The notes: generated from the letters alone by a model not told the origin. A stretch of 13,275 bases of DNA from Pseudomonadota bacterium (GCA_027623875.1 JAQBUS010000013.1:1-13275), one strand, 5' to 3'; positions 1-7,564 are shown, counted from the first letter of the stretch. Translations and numbers: made by a program.

Positions 1-496
1 TGCCAACTACCGTCTCTGGAAAATCTGTATAAAGTTTTTTCACAAGGTCTATAGATAAGCCAACGCCAGAGACTTGTGGAATATGGTAAAGGTATATTTT
101 TAATAGTGGGCTTCCTATTCCCTCTATTAGCTTAGTGTAATAATTGTAGAGGCCGGTATCACTCATCCCTTTGAAGTAAAAAGGTGGTAAGGTCATTATG
201 CCTTTACACCCTAAAGATATTGCGTGCTGTGAAAGACTAATTGTGTCCGGTAAATTGCAAAGTACAGTACATGGTATCAACAAGGAGGGGTCTATGCCAG
301 ATTTTACCAACCCTTCTAGGGCTAATTTACGTTCATTATTACTAACAGATAACGCCTCTCCGGTAGTCCCAAAAGGGGCCAACCCGGAACACCCAGCTTG
401 TAGAAGGTTTTTGGCAAGCTCATTATAGAGAGCTTGATCAAGATTAAGATTGTCATCAAAAGGTGTCAGAATTGGAGCAATAAGACCAGTAATCAT
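1..496 (-). CDS. DHDPS/N-acetylneuraminate lyase superfamily aldolase (5' part; runs off left edge)
   Basis: Reading the minus strand from the ATG at 496-494 gives 165 codons open to the window edge. The start MITGLIAPILTPFDDNLNLD is typical of the class I aldolase/lyase superfamily of DapA, NanA and KDG aldolases, which form a pyruvate Schiff base. GTTGE at residues 43-47 is the substrate-carboxylate loop, with Thr44 and Thr45 matching E. coli DapA numbering. YHIP at 137-140 carries the catalytic Tyr. The Schiff-base lysine, expected near residue 165-170, falls just outside the window. In DapA the tyrosine motif is followed by Arg138, which binds the aspartate-semialdehyde carboxylate; here that position is Val142, so this is probably not the lysine-biosynthetic DHDPS but a catabolic or unassigned member. 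The start has a clear Shine-Dalgarno (AAAGGAG, 507-513) about 10 nt upstream. The superfamily is certain; the substrate is unknown. Confidence 0.9.
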   Translation of the reverse strand, partial: MITGLIAPILTPFDDNLNLDQALYNELAKNLLQAGCSGLAPFGTTGEALSVSNNERKLALEGLVKSGIDPSLLIPCTVLCNLPDTISLSQHAISLGCKGIMTLPPFYFKGMSDTGLYNYYTKLIEGIGSPLLKIYLYHIPQVSGVGLSIDLVKKLYTDFPETVVG

Positions 497-589
497 AGAT
501 ATGTTTCTCCTTTGTGCTTTGGTTAGGAGTTCTATTAACTTCTGAAGAGTATGACCAGAGTTTATTGAATTCAACGTCGTTTATTGTGA

Positions 590-605
590 AGCTGTTTAAA
601 CAGCT
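590..605. promoter_or_regulatory. Perfect 16-bp palindrome, candidate operator
   Basis: The sequence AGCTGTTTAAACAGCT is its own reverse complement with no spacer. It lies 94 bp upstream of the aldolase start on the minus strand, a normal place for a dimeric regulator site. Having no loop and no T-run, it is unlikely to be a terminator. The cognate regulator is not in the window, and operator function is inferred from symmetry and position only. Confidence 0.4.
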
Positions 606-634
606 AGAAGTTAACAGAATATAAATTTAGTCCT

Positions 635-658
635 TTAAGATTAGGATTAAGATTAAGA
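635..658. repeat. Short tandem hexamer repeat (TTARGA x4)
   Basis: Four consecutive hexamers read TTAAGA, TTAGGA, TTAAGA, TTAAGA, followed by a T-run. A related AAGATTAAGATT stretch occurs at about 440-451, inside the aldolase coding region. The tract lies between the divergent aldolase and glpK genes. It may be simple slippage sequence, with no function evident. Confidence 0.5.
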
Positions 659-1068
659 TTTTTGAAGAATGCTGAGCCATAAAGTTGAAGAATCAAAAGA
701 TTGCAGATCATAGTAATACCTGCGTAGTTTTGAAAAATATGCCACATATATTGACTGTTCAGAAATCGTATAAATTTGGAACATCTTTCTCATAGCAACA
801 ACCCTCATTCCATTCCGACAAGTGAGATGAGATGGTTTCTAAAAAATGAGTGTACCCTTATAGTAGATGATGTGATCTGCTGATTTATCAGTTTTGGCTT
901 ACGTCTAGACATGAAATCTGTGATCGCTTCAGAGTTTCTTATTGCTCAAGAGCCTGCAAAGAGGTGATACTGAATAAAAAGCTTAAGGGCACAATGATAA
1001 CGCCAGTGTTTTATAAAATAAAACTTGGATATATTGCGATGAATAAGCTGTTTTAGAAAGGTTTAGAC

Positions 1069-2592
1069 ATGACATATATCCTCGCTTTAGATCAGGGGAC
1101 TACATCAAGTCGGGCGATTATTTTTGATAAAAATATGATTCCTGTAACCGCAGCCCAGAAAGAGTTTAAGCAATATTTTCCAGCCAGTGGTTGGGTCGAA
1201 CATGATCCAAAAGATCTGTGGAACTCTACGGTCAGCACCTGCCGTATGGCATTACAGCAAGCTAAGCTTGAAGCGAGTGATATAGTTGCAATTGGGATCG
1301 CTAATCAACGAGAAACAACATTAGTTTGGGATAAGATCAGTGGTGTTCCAATTCATCATGCAATTGTTTGGCAGGACCGTCGCACAGTAGATATCTGTTC
1401 CCAACTCCGGGCAACAGGATACGAACAGATGATTACTTTGGAAACTGGGTTGCTATTGGACCCATACTTTTCTGGAACTAAGCTTAAATGGTTATTGGAC
1501 CATGTTGAGGGTGCACGAGCAAAAGCTGAGCGGGGGGATTTATTGTTTGGAACAGTTGATTCCTATCTAATCTGGAACCTTACAGGAGGTAAAGTTCATG
1601 CCACAGATGCCACCAACGCTGCGCGTACGTTGCTTTATGACATTCATAAAGGACAATGGAGCCAAGAGATCTGTGAATTGTTGAAAGTGCCGATGGTAAT
1701 GTTACCTCAAGTCAAAAATTCGGCTGATCATTTTGGTTATACGCAAAAAGATCTTTTTGGAGGACGGATTCCAATTCTTGGGGTCGCTGGGGATCAGCAA
1801 GCTGCAATTGTTGGTCAAGCCTGTTTTGAACCTGGAATGATGAAATCAACTTATGGTACTGGATGTTTTGCACTTCTGAATACAGGTGATAAAGCAGTGC
1901 ACTCTAAAAATCGTTTACTTACGACTATTGCATATCAATTTAACGGCAAACCTACTTATGCGTTAGAAGGATCTATTTTTAATGCTGGATCTGTTGTCCA
2001 GTGGTTGCGAGACGAGTTGAATATTATTGAGAAGGCTTCAGATACTCAGGGTCTAGCGGAATCGGCTGATCAATTACAAAACTTAATTCTAGTTCCTGCT
2101 TTTACGGGTCTTGGCGCGCCCTATTGGAATACGGAATGTCGGGGTGCGATCTATGGGCTTGCTCGCAACTCTGGACCAGCAGAATTTACTCGAGCTGCCT
2201 TGCAAAGTGTAGGTTTCCAGACAAGGGATTTACTGGAAGCTATGCATTCAGATTGGTTTGGAGAAGAAAAATCACCTGATGGACTCTCTCAAACCAAATT
2301 TCAACATAAAGGATGTTTACGAGTTGATGGGGGAATGTCTGTAAGTGATTGGACTATGCAATTTCTTTCGAATATTACTGGCGTTCAAGTCGATCGACCA
2401 AAAGTATTAGAAACTACCGCACTTGGGGTGGCTTGGTTGGCTGGTATGCATGCTGGGGTTTATCCAGATCAAGAAGAGTTTTCTAAAACGTGGTCTCTGG
2501 ATAAACGTTTTAATCCGGTCATGTCTTTTAGCGATAGAGAGACAAAATATTCTGATTGGAAAAAAGCGGTTTCTGCTACCTTATTAGTTTAA
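1069..2592 (+). CDS. glpK: Glycerol kinase
   Basis: Cytoplasmic FGGY-family kinase that phosphorylates glycerol to sn-glycerol 3-phosphate with ATP, trapping glycerol in the cell. At 507 residues it is full length (family about 500). The N-terminal phosphate-binding motif DQGTTSSRAIIFD is at 8-20. Expected glycerol contacts are Arg81-Glu82 (NQRETT), Trp101, Tyr133 and the catalytic base Asp242 (GDQQAA). FGGY signature 1 is YFSGTKLKWLLD (133-144). The second-domain motif VDGGMSVSDW (419-428) completes the ATP fold. An AGAAAGG Shine-Dalgarno (1055-1061) sits 7 nt before the ATG. No glpF, glpD or glpR accompanies it, so glycerol uptake and glycerol-3-phosphate oxidation must be encoded elsewhere. 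The C-terminus diverges from E. coli, but no key residue is missing. Confidence 0.96.
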   Translation: MTYILALDQGTTSSRAIIFDKNMIPVTAAQKEFKQYFPASGWVEHDPKDLWNSTVSTCRMALQQAKLEASDIVAIGIANQRETTLVWDKISGVPIHHAIVWQDRRTVDICSQLRATGYEQMITLETGLLLDPYFSGTKLKWLLDHVEGARAKAERGDLLFGTVDSYLIWNLTGGKVHATDATNAARTLLYDIHKGQWSQEICELLKVPMVMLPQVKNSADHFGYTQKDLFGGRIPILGVAGDQQAAIVGQACFEPGMMKSTYGTGCFALLNTGDKAVHSKNRLLTTIAYQFNGKPTYALEGSIFNAGSVVQWLRDELNIIEKASDTQGLAESADQLQNLILVPAFTGLGAPYWNTECRGAIYGLARNSGPAEFTRAALQSVGFQTRDLLEAMHSDWFGEEKSPDGLSQTKFQHKGCLRVDGGMSVSDWTMQFLSNITGVQVDRPKVLETTALGVAWLAGMHAGVYPDQEEFSKTWSLDKRFNPVMSFSDRETKYSDWKKAVSATLLV

Positions 2593-2616
2593 ACGTGCCC
2601 AATTTTCTAATTGCTG

Positions 2617-2640
2617 CTATCCTCCGTGTTCGGGGGATAG
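2617..2640 (+). terminator. Stem-loop after glpK, possible transcript 3' end
   Basis: CTATCCTCC (2617-2625) pairs with GGGGGATAG (2632-2640), giving nine pairs including one G-U, around a 6-nt loop. It begins about 24 nt after the glpK stop. There is no following U-run, so this is not a classical intrinsic terminator. It may protect the mRNA 3' end or terminate weakly. Confidence 0.4.
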
Positions 2641-2880
2641 AATGTCTGCGTGCTTGTGATGCTTCTGCCATGTTGGTACAAATCACGAGCACTCTTTATG
2701 AGACCGTAAAAATGATAACAGAGAAGGCTGCCGATATTATTTTAGGCTGTTCCCCATTGTCGCCAGACCACTTATAATAGACACTATTTTTATTATGTCT
2801 GACTAACCTTTTTGTTCAAAACCTAGAGGCGACCGTAGGCAGACAAATTAGGGGTGCTGTTTTAACGATATTATAACATG

Positions 2881-2898
2881 TTGAGAGGTGCATCTCAA
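2881..2898. promoter_or_regulatory. 18-bp inverted repeat upstream of the HpsN-like gene
   Basis: TTGAGA (2881-2886) and TCTCAA (2893-2898) are perfect inverted arms around 6 bp. They lie 28 bp before the ATG and just upstream of its Shine-Dalgarno. Position and symmetry fit a repressor site overlapping the promoter or leader. Arms this short can also arise by chance. Confidence 0.3.
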
Positions 2899-2926
2899 AT
2901 ACAAGGTAATACCAGGGTGATTTTTT

Positions 2927-4231
2927 ATGAAACGTGAATACTTAAAAAAAGCAAAAAAAATGGCTTCGGAGTCTTTGACCGAAATAAGAGATACTGTTCA
3001 GGAGATTTTAAACAGCATTGAAATGAATGGTGAAGTTGCAGCACAAGAGTATGCCCTGAAATTTGATAAGTATGATGGTAATCTAATTTTAACCCCAGAT
3101 GAAATTTTGCAGGCAAAGGCTAAAGTGCCTCAAAAAATAAAAGATGACATTAAATTCGCGTATGACAATGTACGTACTTTTGCTGAAGCACAAAAAGAGA
3201 CCTTACATAATTTTGATATTGAAATAATCCCAGGTTTTACTGTTGGTCAAAAGTATATCCCATGTAAGTCAGTCGGCTGCTACATACCTGGAGGACGTTA
3301 TAGTCATGTTGCTTCAGCAATAATGACAGTTACCACCGCAAAAGTTGCGGGGTGTAATCATATAACTGCTTGCTCTCCTCCCAGGGCACAGATTGGGATA
3401 AACCCAGCCATTGTGTATACAGCTGATCTATGCGGAGCAGATGTTATCCTGGCGATGGGTGGCGTCCAAGCGATAGCGTCAATGACTTACGGACTTTTTG
3501 GATTGCCAAGCGCAGATATATTAGTAGGACCGGGAAACCAATTCGTTGCAGAAGCAAAGCGTCTCTTATTTGGCAGAGTCGGATTAGACATGATTGCAGG
3601 GCCGACCGACAGTCTAATTTTGGCAGATAAATCTGCCGATCCGATGATAGTTGCAACTGATTTAGTTGGACAAGCCGAACATGGGTATAACTCGCCAGTT
3701 TGGTTAGTTACCGATAATAGAGCACTTGCAAATAAAGTTTTAGATCTTGTTCCACCGATTATCAATGAACTACCAAAGCCAAATAGAGATAATGCTGAGG
3801 CAGCCTGGAGAGACTTCGGAGAAGTTATTTTGTGCGAAGATAGGGAGAGCATGGCTTCCACGTCTGACGAATATGCTCCGGAGCACCTAACAGTCCAAGC
3901 TGAAAATTTAACTTGGTGGCTAGAAAGGTTATCATGTTACGGATCTTTATTCTTAGGAGAGGAGACAACAGTGGCGTATGGAGATAAAGCCTCTGGGACA
4001 AATCACGTACTTCCAACTGCTGGGTCAGCTAGGTACACAGGTGGTTTATCAGTGCATAAATATATGAAAGCCGTAACATGGCAAAAGTCTACTAAAGAAG
4101 GCTCTAAAAAAATTGCGGAAGCTACGGCTAGAATAAGCCGTGCTGAAGGAATGGAAGGGCATGCGAGAACAGCAGATATAAGGTTAAAGAAATATTTTCC
4201 TAATGAACACTTTGAATTAAAAAGTGAGTGA
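2927..4231 (+). CDS. Histidinol dehydrogenase family protein, HpsN-like (sulfopropanediol 3-dehydrogenase type)
   Basis: Zn- and NAD-dependent alcohol dehydrogenase of the HisD fold, 434 residues (HisD about 430). The oxidation machinery is complete: Zn ligands Gln249 and His252 (GQAEHGYNSP), Asp353 (GDKASGTNH) and His412 (EGMEGH), and the catalytic Glu319-His320 pair (APEH). Several blocks differ from biosynthetic HisD: GPTDS at 225-229 where HisD has GPSE, GYNSP after the Zn motif, FGEVILCE at 297-304, CYGSLFLG at 337-344, and RYTGGLSV at 369-376. As I recall them, these resemble HpsN, which oxidises (R)-2,3-dihydroxypropane-1-sulfonate to sulfolactate in marine bacteria. No other his or sulfonate gene is nearby. 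An AGGGTGA Shine-Dalgarno (2914-2920) supports the start. The family is certain, the subfamily likely and the substrate unproven. Confidence 0.85.
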   Translation: MKREYLKKAKKMASESLTEIRDTVQEILNSIEMNGEVAAQEYALKFDKYDGNLILTPDEILQAKAKVPQKIKDDIKFAYDNVRTFAEAQKETLHNFDIEIIPGFTVGQKYIPCKSVGCYIPGGRYSHVASAIMTVTTAKVAGCNHITACSPPRAQIGINPAIVYTADLCGADVILAMGGVQAIASMTYGLFGLPSADILVGPGNQFVAEAKRLLFGRVGLDMIAGPTDSLILADKSADPMIVATDLVGQAEHGYNSPVWLVTDNRALANKVLDLVPPIINELPKPNRDNAEAAWRDFGEVILCEDRESMASTSDEYAPEHLTVQAENLTWWLERLSCYGSLFLGEETTVAYGDKASGTNHVLPTAGSARYTGGLSVHKYMKAVTWQKSTKEGSKKIAEATARISRAEGMEGHARTADIRLKKYFPNEHFELKSE

Positions 4232-4374
4232 ACAATGCATCAATTGCTTTTGTTTTCTACAAATGCGGCTTCGTGACTCATCCAAGTGCCGGTTTTATCG
4301 TACGAGACCAGTTTTATTTAATAAAATGGCACAACAAGTGATCTAGATACCTATAAACAGATTTTTAATAAAGT

Positions 4375-5526
4375 TTACGCAGTTCCTAATAAATCCCGCG
4401 CAATACGGTCAAAGATGGCACTGCCAATAGGAATTAAATCATCGGGAAAGTCATAGTCAGGATTGTGCAGGGCTGCATATCCCTTACCCGGTCCTAAACA
4501 CAACATGGCTGCCTTCGCCTTCCACCCGAACACACCAAAGTCTTCAGACGCACGCATGGGCACGCCCTCATCACCATAGGTAACGCCGATAGCCTCCATG
4601 GCTGTCGCTGCGATTTCATATGCATCAGCATCATTAATCGAGACTGCAAAGTTATCGGATACCTCGAACTCAACGCCAAGATTTGACTCGTTGGCTACTG
4701 CAATGGCAAGATTGCGGACAGCAGTCTCGAGGTTATCCATGGCGTCATCTTTACCAGTTCGCATAGTGGCGTAAAGTACGCCATTACCGGGTGTCACGCC
4801 AAACGATGGCTCACCAATCTGAACATGGGTGATTGTGACCATGCGAAAGTCATGGTCAATCTTTTTGCCACGCTTAAGCCTATCAAGTGCCGAGATCAGC
4901 TTGGCCACAGCCTGTGTCGGGGAAACCCCGTCTTCAGGATCAGCCGCATGGGCTGTTTTTCCGATCAATTTTATCTTCAGCCCTAAAGATGCACAATTGA
5001 TAAGCCCAGCACAGGTTGAGACATGTCCAAACGGCTGTCCAGGCTCGATATGAATAGCAAACGCCCAATCAGCTTGGATTTCTTTATATAAAGGATCTGC
5101 GACTACGGCTTTTGCACCGGTGCCGTCTTCTTCTGCAGGTTGGAACATCAGAATAACACGACCCTGTGCTACTGGCTGCCGAGAAACCAGACGCCCCAAG
5201 GCAAGCAGCATTGTCATGTGGCCATCATGACCGCAAACATGACTCTTTCCGGATATCTGCGAGGACCATTCAATATCATTGTGCTCTTCAATTGGTAGTG
5301 CATCAAGCTCTGCGCGAAACAGGACCGTTGGGCCATCAGTCCCGCTATCAAATATCGCTGCAACGCCGTGACCTCCTAACCCAGTCAGGATGCGGGTTGG
5401 TGACAATGGTTTCAATGCGTCGACTATTGTGTCAGCTGTTTGCAGTTCTTCACCAGACAGTTCCGGGTGGCGGTGAAGCTCACGGCGAAATGCGGTGAGC
5501 TCCATAAGGTCAGTATTTGTTAACAT
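4375..5526 (-). CDS. M20D family amidohydrolase (N-acyl-amino-acid/hippurate hydrolase type)
   Basis: Cytoplasmic metalloamidase expected to hydrolyse an N-acyl amino acid or similar amide. Counting from the ATG at 5526-5524, the protein has 383 residues. The N-terminal motif RRELHRHPELSGEE (14-27) is typical of M20D. Metal ligands are Cys98 and His100 (CGHDGH), Glu133 following catalytic Glu132 (PAEEDGTGA), His159 (HIEP) and His354 (LHNPDYDF). The dimerisation-domain motif is GKTAHAADPEDGVSP (189-203), and ASEDF is at 326-330. The frame also opens at a TTG at 5559, but AGG lies only 3 nt before that codon; the ATG has an ACAGGG at normal distance and matches the usual N-terminus. GC is clearly higher than in the flanking core genes (sampled lines 40-58 % versus 30-42 %), suggesting transfer. 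The gene is convergent with the HpsN-like gene and divergent from the NDUFA9-like gene. The substrate cannot be read from sequence. Confidence 0.92.
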   Translation of the reverse strand: MLTNTDLMELTAFRRELHRHPELSGEELQTADTIVDALKPLSPTRILTGLGGHGVAAIFDSGTDGPTVLFRAELDALPIEEHNDIEWSSQISGKSHVCGHDGHMTMLLALGRLVSRQPVAQGRVILMFQPAEEDGTGAKAVVADPLYKEIQADWAFAIHIEPGQPFGHVSTCAGLINCASLGLKIKLIGKTAHAADPEDGVSPTQAVAKLISALDRLKRGKKIDHDFRMVTITHVQIGEPSFGVTPGNGVLYATMRTGKDDAMDNLETAVRNLAIAVANESNLGVEFEVSDNFAVSINDADAYEIAATAMEAIGVTYGDEGVPMRASEDFGVFGWKAKAAMLCLGPGKGYAALHNPDYDFPDDLIPIGSAIFDRIARDLLGTA

Positions 5527-5674
5527 GTTTTGCCCTGTCTTTGTTGTTGAGTTCTCCAACCACCTTAGGAGTTACGCTATACTATGGCCAAAAAGCTAGC
5601 AGTTACACAATAAATTACCTAGGCAAGTAAGCAATGGAAGATGACTACACCTTATATATGTCAGCGAACCATGA

Positions 5675-5702
5675 TTAAAACTAACAGGCCTGTTAGTTTT
5701 AA
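5675..5702. promoter_or_regulatory. Perfect 28-bp palindrome, candidate operator
   Basis: The half-site TTAAAACTAACAGG is followed directly by its exact reverse complement. It sits between two divergent starts (M20 gene at 5526, NDUFA9-like gene at 5782), where a terminator is not expected but a shared operator is. The core ACTAACA..TGTTAGT resembles sites bound by TetR-family dimers; that assignment is inference. It could also fold as a hairpin with TTTT after it on either strand, so transcription stopping is not excluded. No regulator gene is adjacent. Confidence 0.55.
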
Positions 5703-5781
5703 ATCTTTCGAACATTAAATTTATTTCTGCTTGTCGAGTTCTATCGTTGTGGTAAATGAGACCTAGAAAAGAGGATTTTAA

Positions 5782-6738
5782 ATGAATAATCTTGTGACTG
5801 TTTTTGGTGGATCAGGTTTCGTTGGTCGCTATATTGTACAAAGGCTTGCGAAAAAGGGCATAAGAGTTCGTGTGGCAACTAGAAGACCAAACGAGGCAAT
5901 ATTTTTAAAAACTTATGGAGTCGTTGGACAAATTGAACCCGTTTTATGCAACATTCGGGATGAAGACAGTGTTAGAAGTGTAATGCTAGGAGCAGATGCT
6001 GTTATAAACTGTGTTGGAATTTTGGAATCTAACGGGAAGAATAAGTTTAATTCCGTCCAAAATTTGGGAGCAGATCGAGTCTCTCGTATAGCCAGTGAAC
6101 TGGGTGTTTCAAGAATGGTTCATGTTTCAGCAATTGGTGCAGATATTAATAGTAGAAGTGAGTATGCTCGGACAAAGGCTCTTGGAGAGGAAAGTGTTTT
6201 AAAGAATTTCCCTTTGGCAATCATACTAAGGCCGTCGATTATATTCGGGGTTGAGGACGATTTCTTTAATCGTTTTGGTGCTATGGCTAGGTTGTCTCCA
6301 GTTTTACCAATTGTTGGAGGTAAAACAAATTTTCAACCTGTTTATGTGGATGATGTGGCGGAAGCAGTGGTTTTAGGAGCAGTTTCAAATATTGACCCTG
6401 GTATTTATGAACTTGGTGGCCCGGTGGTAGCTTCTTTTTCTGAATTGATGGACCAAATGCTTAAAGAAATTATGCGCAGGAGGCTGGTTATTAACTTACC
6501 TTTTTGGTTAGGATTTATGATGGGAACAAGTTTTGATATTATTAAGGCTGTTTTTCTAGGTCTTATAAAGGGACCGATAACTAAAGATCAGGTTATAAAC
6601 CTTCAAAAGGATAATATAGTATCAGGAGACTTAAAAACGTTTAAAGATTTAGGTATAAATCCAACGTCATTAGAAATAATTTTACCAACCTATTTGTGGA
6701 AATTTCGCCCATCTGGACAATTTAGTGAACTTAAGTAG
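5782..6738 (+). CDS. NAD(P)-binding SDR protein, complex I NDUFA9 subunit family
   Basis: Atypical short-chain dehydrogenase/epimerase-fold protein of 318 residues. The dinucleotide-binding motif is GGSGFVG (9-15), with basic residues after beta-2 (Arg34-Arg35) favouring NADP(H). A Ser116/Tyr128/Lys132 arrangement (YARTK) matches the SDR active site. QPVYVDDVAEA (185-195) is a hallmark of the NDUFA9/atypical extended SDR group. NDUFA9 homologues are structural accessory subunits of respiratory complex I in mitochondria and Alphaproteobacteria, binding NADPH at the Q-module junction. Proximity to uppP is common in this class and supports the assignment. An AGAGGA Shine-Dalgarno (5770-5775) lies 6 nt before the ATG. 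Its stop is only 22 bp from that of convergent uppP. A role in quinone or lipid metabolism remains possible. Confidence 0.85.
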   Translation: MNNLVTVFGGSGFVGRYIVQRLAKKGIRVRVATRRPNEAIFLKTYGVVGQIEPVLCNIRDEDSVRSVMLGADAVINCVGILESNGKNKFNSVQNLGADRVSRIASELGVSRMVHVSAIGADINSRSEYARTKALGEESVLKNFPLAIILRPSIIFGVEDDFFNRFGAMARLSPVLPIVGGKTNFQPVYVDDVAEAVVLGAVSNIDPGIYELGGPVVASFSELMDQMLKEIMRRRLVINLPFWLGFMMGTSFDIIKAVFLGLIKGPITKDQVINLQKDNIVSGDLKTFKDLGINPTSLEIILPTYLWKFRPSGQFSELK

Positions 6739-6760
6739 GTCGCTATAAACTGTTATGGTT

Positions 6761-7564
6761 TTAGGAATAAGCTATTATTAATAAAATTAGACCTACGGCT
6801 ATTCGATAGATTACGTATGGTGTGAAACTTACATACCTTAAAAAACGCATCATTAATTTTATACTAACAAGGGCTGTTATAAAAGAAAAGAACGCTGCAA
6901 GAATGCTGTCTTTAACGATTAGTAGGTCCCCATTTGATACAACCTCTACAGACACTAGTGTGGCTGATGCAATTATAGTTGGAATAGACATTAGCATTGC
7001 TAATTTGGCTGAGTCTTCCCTTAGAAATCCGATGGCTCTGGCTCCAGAGATTACTGCACCTGAACGTGAAGTTCCCGGTATTAATGCTAGTGCTTGCCAC
7101 AATCCCAGAATAACAGCGGATCTAAGATCCCATTGCTGAAAAAATTTCTTACTCGTACTTTTTTGGTCACTCCAGTATAAGACAATTCCAAATACTATCA
7201 TTGCCCAACCTATGATTTCTACTGATCTAAGTGTGCTATCAAAACCAACTACCTTTATTATTAGACCAGCAATAACAACTGGAGCTGTAGCCACAATCAA
7301 GTAAAATGTTAGTAATGCAGACGAAGTGTTCTTCTTAAACTGAGCGAGTTCTAGGGCGCCATAGCAGAGTTTTTTAACATCTGTCCAGAAATAAACTATA
7401 ACGGCAACTAATGTGCCGAGGTGAACTGCAACATCGATAGTTAAGCCCTGGTCTTTTAGGTTAGTAAGTTCCGGCAATAAAATTAGGTGAGCAGAGGAAG
7501 AGACAGGAAGAAATTCTGTAATTCCCTGAATTAATGCAACTAGAAGTATTTGGAAAAGAGGCAT
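6761..7564 (-). CDS. uppP: Undecaprenyl-diphosphate phosphatase
   Basis: Inner-membrane phosphatase (BacA/UppP) that converts undecaprenyl-PP to undecaprenyl-P, recycling the carrier lipid for peptidoglycan and other envelope polymers. At 267 residues it has the usual length and a chain of hydrophobic segments consistent with the multi-pass fold. The first active-site motif is QGITEFLPVSSSAH (13-26), with Gln13 and catalytic Glu17; Ala25 replaces the usual Gly. The second is PGTSRSGA (163-170), with phosphate-binding Arg167. A GGAG about 11 nt upstream precedes the ATG at 7564. It is the last gene of the minus-strand series, 72 bp after rppH, and converges on the NDUFA9-like gene with almost no room for a separate terminator. 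Confidence 0.95.
   Translation of the reverse strand: MPLFQILLVALIQGITEFLPVSSSAHLILLPELTNLKDQGLTIDVAVHLGTLVAVIVYFWTDVKKLCYGALELAQFKKNTSSALLTFYLIVATAPVVIAGLIIKVVGFDSTLRSVEIIGWAMIVFGIVLYWSDQKSTSKKFFQQWDLRSAVILGLWQALALIPGTSRSGAVISGARAIGFLREDSAKLAMLMSIPTIIASATLVSVEVVSNGDLLIVKDSILAAFFSFITALVSIKLMMRFLRYVSFTPYVIYRIAVGLILLIIAYS

Larger units (their letters stand above)
497..1068. other. Divergent intergenic region between the aldolase gene and glpK
   Basis: This 572-bp AT-rich spacer lies between the minus-strand aldolase start and the plus-strand glpK start, so it must hold both promoters. No open frame with recognisable protein similarity was found on either strand. Two structures stand out: a perfect 16-bp palindrome (590-605) and a short hexamer repeat tract (635-658). 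The stretch from about 660 to 1050 shows no convincing -35/-10 pair, hairpin or RNA gene. Its length could reflect a decayed gene, but I could not identify one. Confidence 0.6.
2593..2926. other. Intergenic region between glpK and the HpsN-like gene
   Basis: This 334-bp spacer separates two genes on the same strand. It contains a 9-bp-stem hairpin just after glpK (2617-2640) and an 18-bp inverted repeat near the downstream start (2881-2898). A 73-codon open frame beginning inside glpK (2556-2777) resembles no family and has no ribosome binding site, so I do not call it. TATTAT/TATAAC-like hexamers near 2868-2878 could be a -10 for the downstream gene, but no matching -35 is clear. Confidence 0.5.

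Noticed and set aside
198..428. 76-codon plus-strand frame at the left edge
   Set aside because: It is antisense to the clear aldolase coding sequence on the minus strand, whose motifs read through the whole region.
660..1050. Possible remnant of a decayed gene in the aldolase-glpK spacer
   Set aside because: No translated segment on either strand resembled a known protein, so there is no basis for a pseudogene call.
2556..2777. 73-codon plus-strand frame across the end of glpK
   Set aside because: It starts inside glpK in another frame, has no ribosome binding site and shows no recognisable domain.
4312..4326. AT-only inverted repeat between the convergent HpsN-like and M20 genes, considered as a bidirectional terminator
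   Set aside because: The stem is seven A-T pairs with a single-base centre and there is no T-run after it on either strand, so it would be very unstable.
5166..5498. 110-codon plus-strand frame opposite the M20 gene
   Set aside because: It lies opposite conserved metal-binding motifs of the amidohydrolase; the higher GC of that gene makes long antisense frames more likely.
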